Shown here piece after piece: positions 62,501-64,000 of a DNA stretch of 64,000 nucleotides. The translations under genes were made by a program, and so were the position numbers. The stretch spans positions 62,001 through 126,000 of the forward strand of contig CAKUFK010000003.1 of assembly GCA_934647945.1 (NCBI GenBank), read 5' to 3'. The notes beneath the pieces are model-generated. The model was not told the origin of the DNA. It was given only the letters and a program-made list of their open reading frames with translations, and made no database searches. This stretch comes from an uncultured Eubacteriales bacterium. Its GTDB lineage: Bacteria > Bacillota > Clostridia > Oscillospirales > Acutalibacteraceae. Within the stretch, counting starts at the first letter, position 1; each line of letters begins with the position of its first letter.

Positions 62501-63094
62501 GAGGTCAGCGAGCGCTATGAATTCCTCAGCGCCCAGGTGCGGGACGTGGAGACCTCCAAGGAGGAGCTGCTCCGGCTCATTGGGGATCTGACCGTGCAGA
62601 TGCGGGAAATTTTTATTGAACGTTTCCGCCAGATCAACTATAATTACGGCATCGTCTTCACCGAGCTGTTCGGCGGGGGCAAGGGGGAACTGAGGCTGAC
62701 AGATCCGGACGATATCCTGGGCTCCGGCATCGAGATGCATGTGCAGCCCCCCGGTAAGGTGATTCTGAATCTCGACGCCCTGTCGGGCGGCGAGAAGGCC
62801 CTGGTGGCCATCGCGCTGCTCTTCGCCATCCTCAAGGTGGCGCCCTCTCCCTTCTGCGTGCTAGACGAGATCGAGGCGGCTCTCGACGACGTCAATGTCG
62901 ACCGGTATGCCCAATATCTGCGGCGGATGACGGGGAATACCCAGTTTATCGTCATCACCCATCGGCGGGGCACGATGGAGGAGGCGGACGTCCTCTACGG
63001 CGTGACCATGCAGGAGCGGGGCGTGTCCAAGCTGCTGGAACTGCGGGCCAGCGAGGTGGAGGAGAAGCTCGGTATCCAGGTGGACAAGGGGTAA
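59513..63094 (+). CDS. smc: Chromosome segregation protein SMC
   Basis: 1193 residues from GTG 59513, because the family begins (M)LLKSLEIQGFKSFPDKT; ATG 59501 or 59489 are alternatives. Walker A is GPNGSGKSNI near residue 32. Long coiled coils (about 165-495 and 670-1000) flank a hinge (about 505-650, with VSRLVQAGPAYALAVETALG and NAGGSMTGGSS). The ABC signature is LSGGEKALVAIALLFAI and Walker B FCVLDEIEAALDD. With ScpA and ScpB it organises the chromosome. ScpAB are not in the window. Confidence 0.96.
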   Translation: MLLKSLEIQGFKSFPDKTVLSFGQGITAVVGPNGSGKSNISDAVRWVLGEQSSKSLRGSKMEDVIFNGTSSRRAVGFAEVSLTVDNTARKLDFDADDVKVTRRYYRSGESEYLLNGAAVRLKDVQMLFMDTGLGRDGYSIISQGKIGDIVASRSEDRREFFEEAAGISKYRYRKNEAERRLNAAEDNLLRLRDIVQELEERVGPLKTQAEKAKKYLALAGEKKEVEIGLWLRTIEQSRDVLRDLSAKLELARTQYDAAGEAAAEIEARIDGIAEESQRLTVRMDEVRQEARRFEEEAARCDSDAGLLRNDIFHNNETIARLNAQLEQSEEGGEGIQRDIAAREAAIAAKETAAAETEAKRRALEEELAGLTESHDTYAGRIEALSKEASALALRLSDIRVRAVTSESSLNEITLRLSQLAASISLRAEQSGTAEKELSARRDELRLACERVEGLQNTLTGYEMRYRSRAGKLDSAKEEAEKRSLDAGEKARRVRLLEEMERNLEGFAQSVKAVMKQAERGGLTGIHGPVSRLVQAGPAYALAVETALGAAAQNLVCDREEDAKEAIRYLKETKGGRATFLPLTAVKGNILSEKGLENEPGFVGLASSLVEADPQYEGVVRSLLGRTAVAEDLDAAVRLAKKYGYRFRVVSLDGQVVNAGGSMTGGSSVKGAGLLSRRAEIERLQQEARDLSEKARQAKEEVARLSQEAAAAEAALTGARGELSVAGEEKIRLEGEVRRLAEQAEALRKALEEGEAERTALGDRAEACRREAAEAEAEAAEVHREQEQVEAELDSLSGGREELSRRREELSAGIGEMRLQKLAIEKEIEAEHAAITGLHARLADEAGARETLRVQTEELARTNETLGGRAAALTERAGVLRAQAVGTQGRIEELMAERAKGEAEQASLRQQSRDKADEREKAGLEAARIEEKCAAASREADDVVRRLYEEYELTRSEAEATVRPAEDVPAATRRLSELKNRIRALGSVNVDAIEEYREVSERYEFLSAQVRDVETSKEELLRLIGDLTVQMREIFIERFRQINYNYGIVFTELFGGGKGELRLTDPDDILGSGIEMHVQPPGKVILNLDALSGGEKALVAIALLFAILKVAPSPFCVLDEIEAALDDVNVDRYAQYLRRMTGNTQFIVITHRRGTMEEADVLYGVTMQERGVSKLLELRASEVEEKLGIQVDKG

Positions 63095-63126
63095 CGCTCA
63101 AAGGGAAGTATGAGGAGGCACATCGT

Positions 63127-63711
63127 ATGGAAAACGATTCGAATTCGGCGCCGCGGGCTCCGGCTGCAGCGCCACCCGAACCCGCTTTTGTAGTAGAAAG
63201 CGTGCTGACCGAGGAGCTGTATACCCGGTTTAATCGGGTGCATGTCAAGGCGGCGGGGCTGCTGTACCCGCTCCTAGCGATATGCATCATATTGGGGGTG
63301 CTAAGCGGGGTATCCCTCTATGCGTATCTCGCGTTTCCAAATGAAAAGGCGGAGTTTCCTTTTGTGGTGGTCGTTTTTGCGGCGTTGCTGGTTCTGCTGA
63401 TCGTGCTATATGTGTTTGCGCCGAAGATCTGCACCAAGCAGTATTTGAAATCCGCTAGAGGGATTGAAAATGCCCCTTTTACCGTCTGTCTTTATGGGGA
63501 CCGGCTGGTAGAATATACGCCGCGCGGCCAAACCTGTACACCATATAATACAATCTATCGTGTATTGGAAACCAGCGATCTCCTTCTGATTTACATATCC
63601 AAAATGGAGGCGCATATCCTCGATAAATCCGGGTTCCGCAAGGGTACACCCGAGGCATTGACCGCGTATCTGCGCGGGACATGGCATGTCCCGTATAAAC
63701 GGGTCAAGTAA
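63127..63711 (+). CDS. YcxB-like membrane protein
   Basis: 194 residues. A Pro/Ala-rich N-terminus, a VESVLTEELYTRFNRVHVK segment, two membrane helices (YPLLAICIILGVLSG; FVVVVFAALLVLLIVLYVF), and a C-terminal soluble domain (GDRLVEYTPRGQTCTPYNTIYRVLETSDLLLIYI in outline) like the YcxB family. The function of the family is unknown. The next gene is a paralogue 12 bp downstream. GGGAAG lies upstream of the ATG. Confidence 0.82.
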   Translation: MENDSNSAPRAPAAAPPEPAFVVESVLTEELYTRFNRVHVKAAGLLYPLLAICIILGVLSGVSLYAYLAFPNEKAEFPFVVVVFAALLVLLIVLYVFAPKICTKQYLKSARGIENAPFTVCLYGDRLVEYTPRGQTCTPYNTIYRVLETSDLLLIYISKMEAHILDKSGFRKGTPEALTAYLRGTWHVPYKRVK

Positions 63712-63723
63712 AGGAGGTCCTGC

Positions 63724-64000
63724 ATGGACATCGATCGTGTACCGGCCGATCCAACCGAAGAGCCGCGGTTTGCCGTCGAAGGGGTGCTGACCGAGGAACT
63801 GTACACCCGGTTTGCCCGCGCCCATCTCAAGCTGACCGGCGGCGGACGGGTGCTGCTGCTCTTGTCGGGTCTTTTGTTTGCCGTGGGGAGCTTCCTGCTG
63901 GTGCTCGATCTGTGTTATTCTGAGGGCGGACACGAGGTGCGGGGAACGGCGCTGACCATGATGGGGTCTTCCCTCGTCATGGGTTTTGTGGCCTATGTCC
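63724..64000 (+). CDS. YcxB-like membrane protein paralogue, cut by the window end
   Basis: At least 92 codons from ATG 63724, with AAAGGAGG 7 nt upstream. The block GVLTEELYTRFARAHLKLTGG matches the same block in the preceding gene. A first membrane helix (VLLLLSGLLFAVGSFLLVL) follows. The rest lies outside the window. It is a tandem duplicate. Confidence 0.85.
   Translation, partial: MDIDRVPADPTEEPRFAVEGVLTEELYTRFARAHLKLTGGGRVLLLLSGLLFAVGSFLLVLDLCYSEGGHEVRGTALTMMGSSLVMGFVAYV

Overview
The window is a GC-rich, densely coded piece of chromosome from a Gram-positive member of the Clostridia. An Oscillospirales-type gut bacterium is my best guess. The evidence is AGGAGG-type ribosome sites with frequent GTG and TTG starts, the infC-rpmI-rplT and plsX-acp-rnc-radical SAM-smc gene orders, a pyruvate kinase with a C-terminal swivelling domain, SipW-type signal peptides, and lipoproteins with Ser/Thr/Pro-rich stalks. 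There is no rRNA operon, CRISPR array, phage or transposase gene. One tRNA, tRNA-Val(GAC), is present.

Layout. 1-8.7 kb: a partial PrcB-like protein, a C39-like lipoprotein, a GNAT enzyme, a 0.54-kb palindromic repeat element, a histidine phosphatase, an XRE regulator, a membrane protein, and two tandem paralogues of an unassigned family. 8.9-16.0 kb: one leftward run of nine genes headed by a BTAD (SARP-type) regulator, then a transglutaminase lipoprotein and a type IV pilus-like set (PilC/GspF, four small membrane-anchored proteins, PilT) and one orphan gene. 16.2-22.7 kb: a rightward surface-fibre operon with a VWA/SpaA-type adhesin, three SipW-type (TasA/camelysin-like) proteins, the SipW peptidase and an anchor protein with a PKTG sorting signal. 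23-28.3 kb: TspO, an efflux transporter with an attenuator-like leader, GalU, and two zinc-ribbon membrane proteins. 28.5-34.7 kb: MurD, two M42 peptidases, a GNAT and an aluminium-resistance/methionine gamma-lyase-like enzyme. 35-45.7 kb: a frameshifted lipoprotein, AsnS, an aminotransferase, SecD/SecF, pyruvate kinase and a frameshifted VanY. 45.7-64 kb: an ABC exporter, GNAT, IF3-L35-L20, an RNA methyltransferase, DprA, TopA, a second palindromic element, TrmFO, PlsX, an unusual ACP, RNase III, a radical SAM enzyme, SMC and two YcxB-like paralogues, the last one cut by the window end.

The most interesting feature is regulatory. The BTAD regulator sits between two surface-structure operons. 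Two promoters near it, one before the fibre operon and one before the last gene of the pilus run, share the arrangement GTGACCG-N4-GTGACCG-N8-TATAAT. This is the geometry known for Streptomyces SARP activators: direct heptamers on an 11-bp pitch with the last one 8 bp before the -10. I infer that this regulator activates both. Other items to check are a 12-codon leader peptide with mutually exclusive RNA arms before the MFS transporter, an acyl carrier-like protein with proline where the phosphopantetheine serine should be, two related palindromic intergenic elements with roughly 80-bp inverted ends, and two genes split by what look like dinucleotide duplications.
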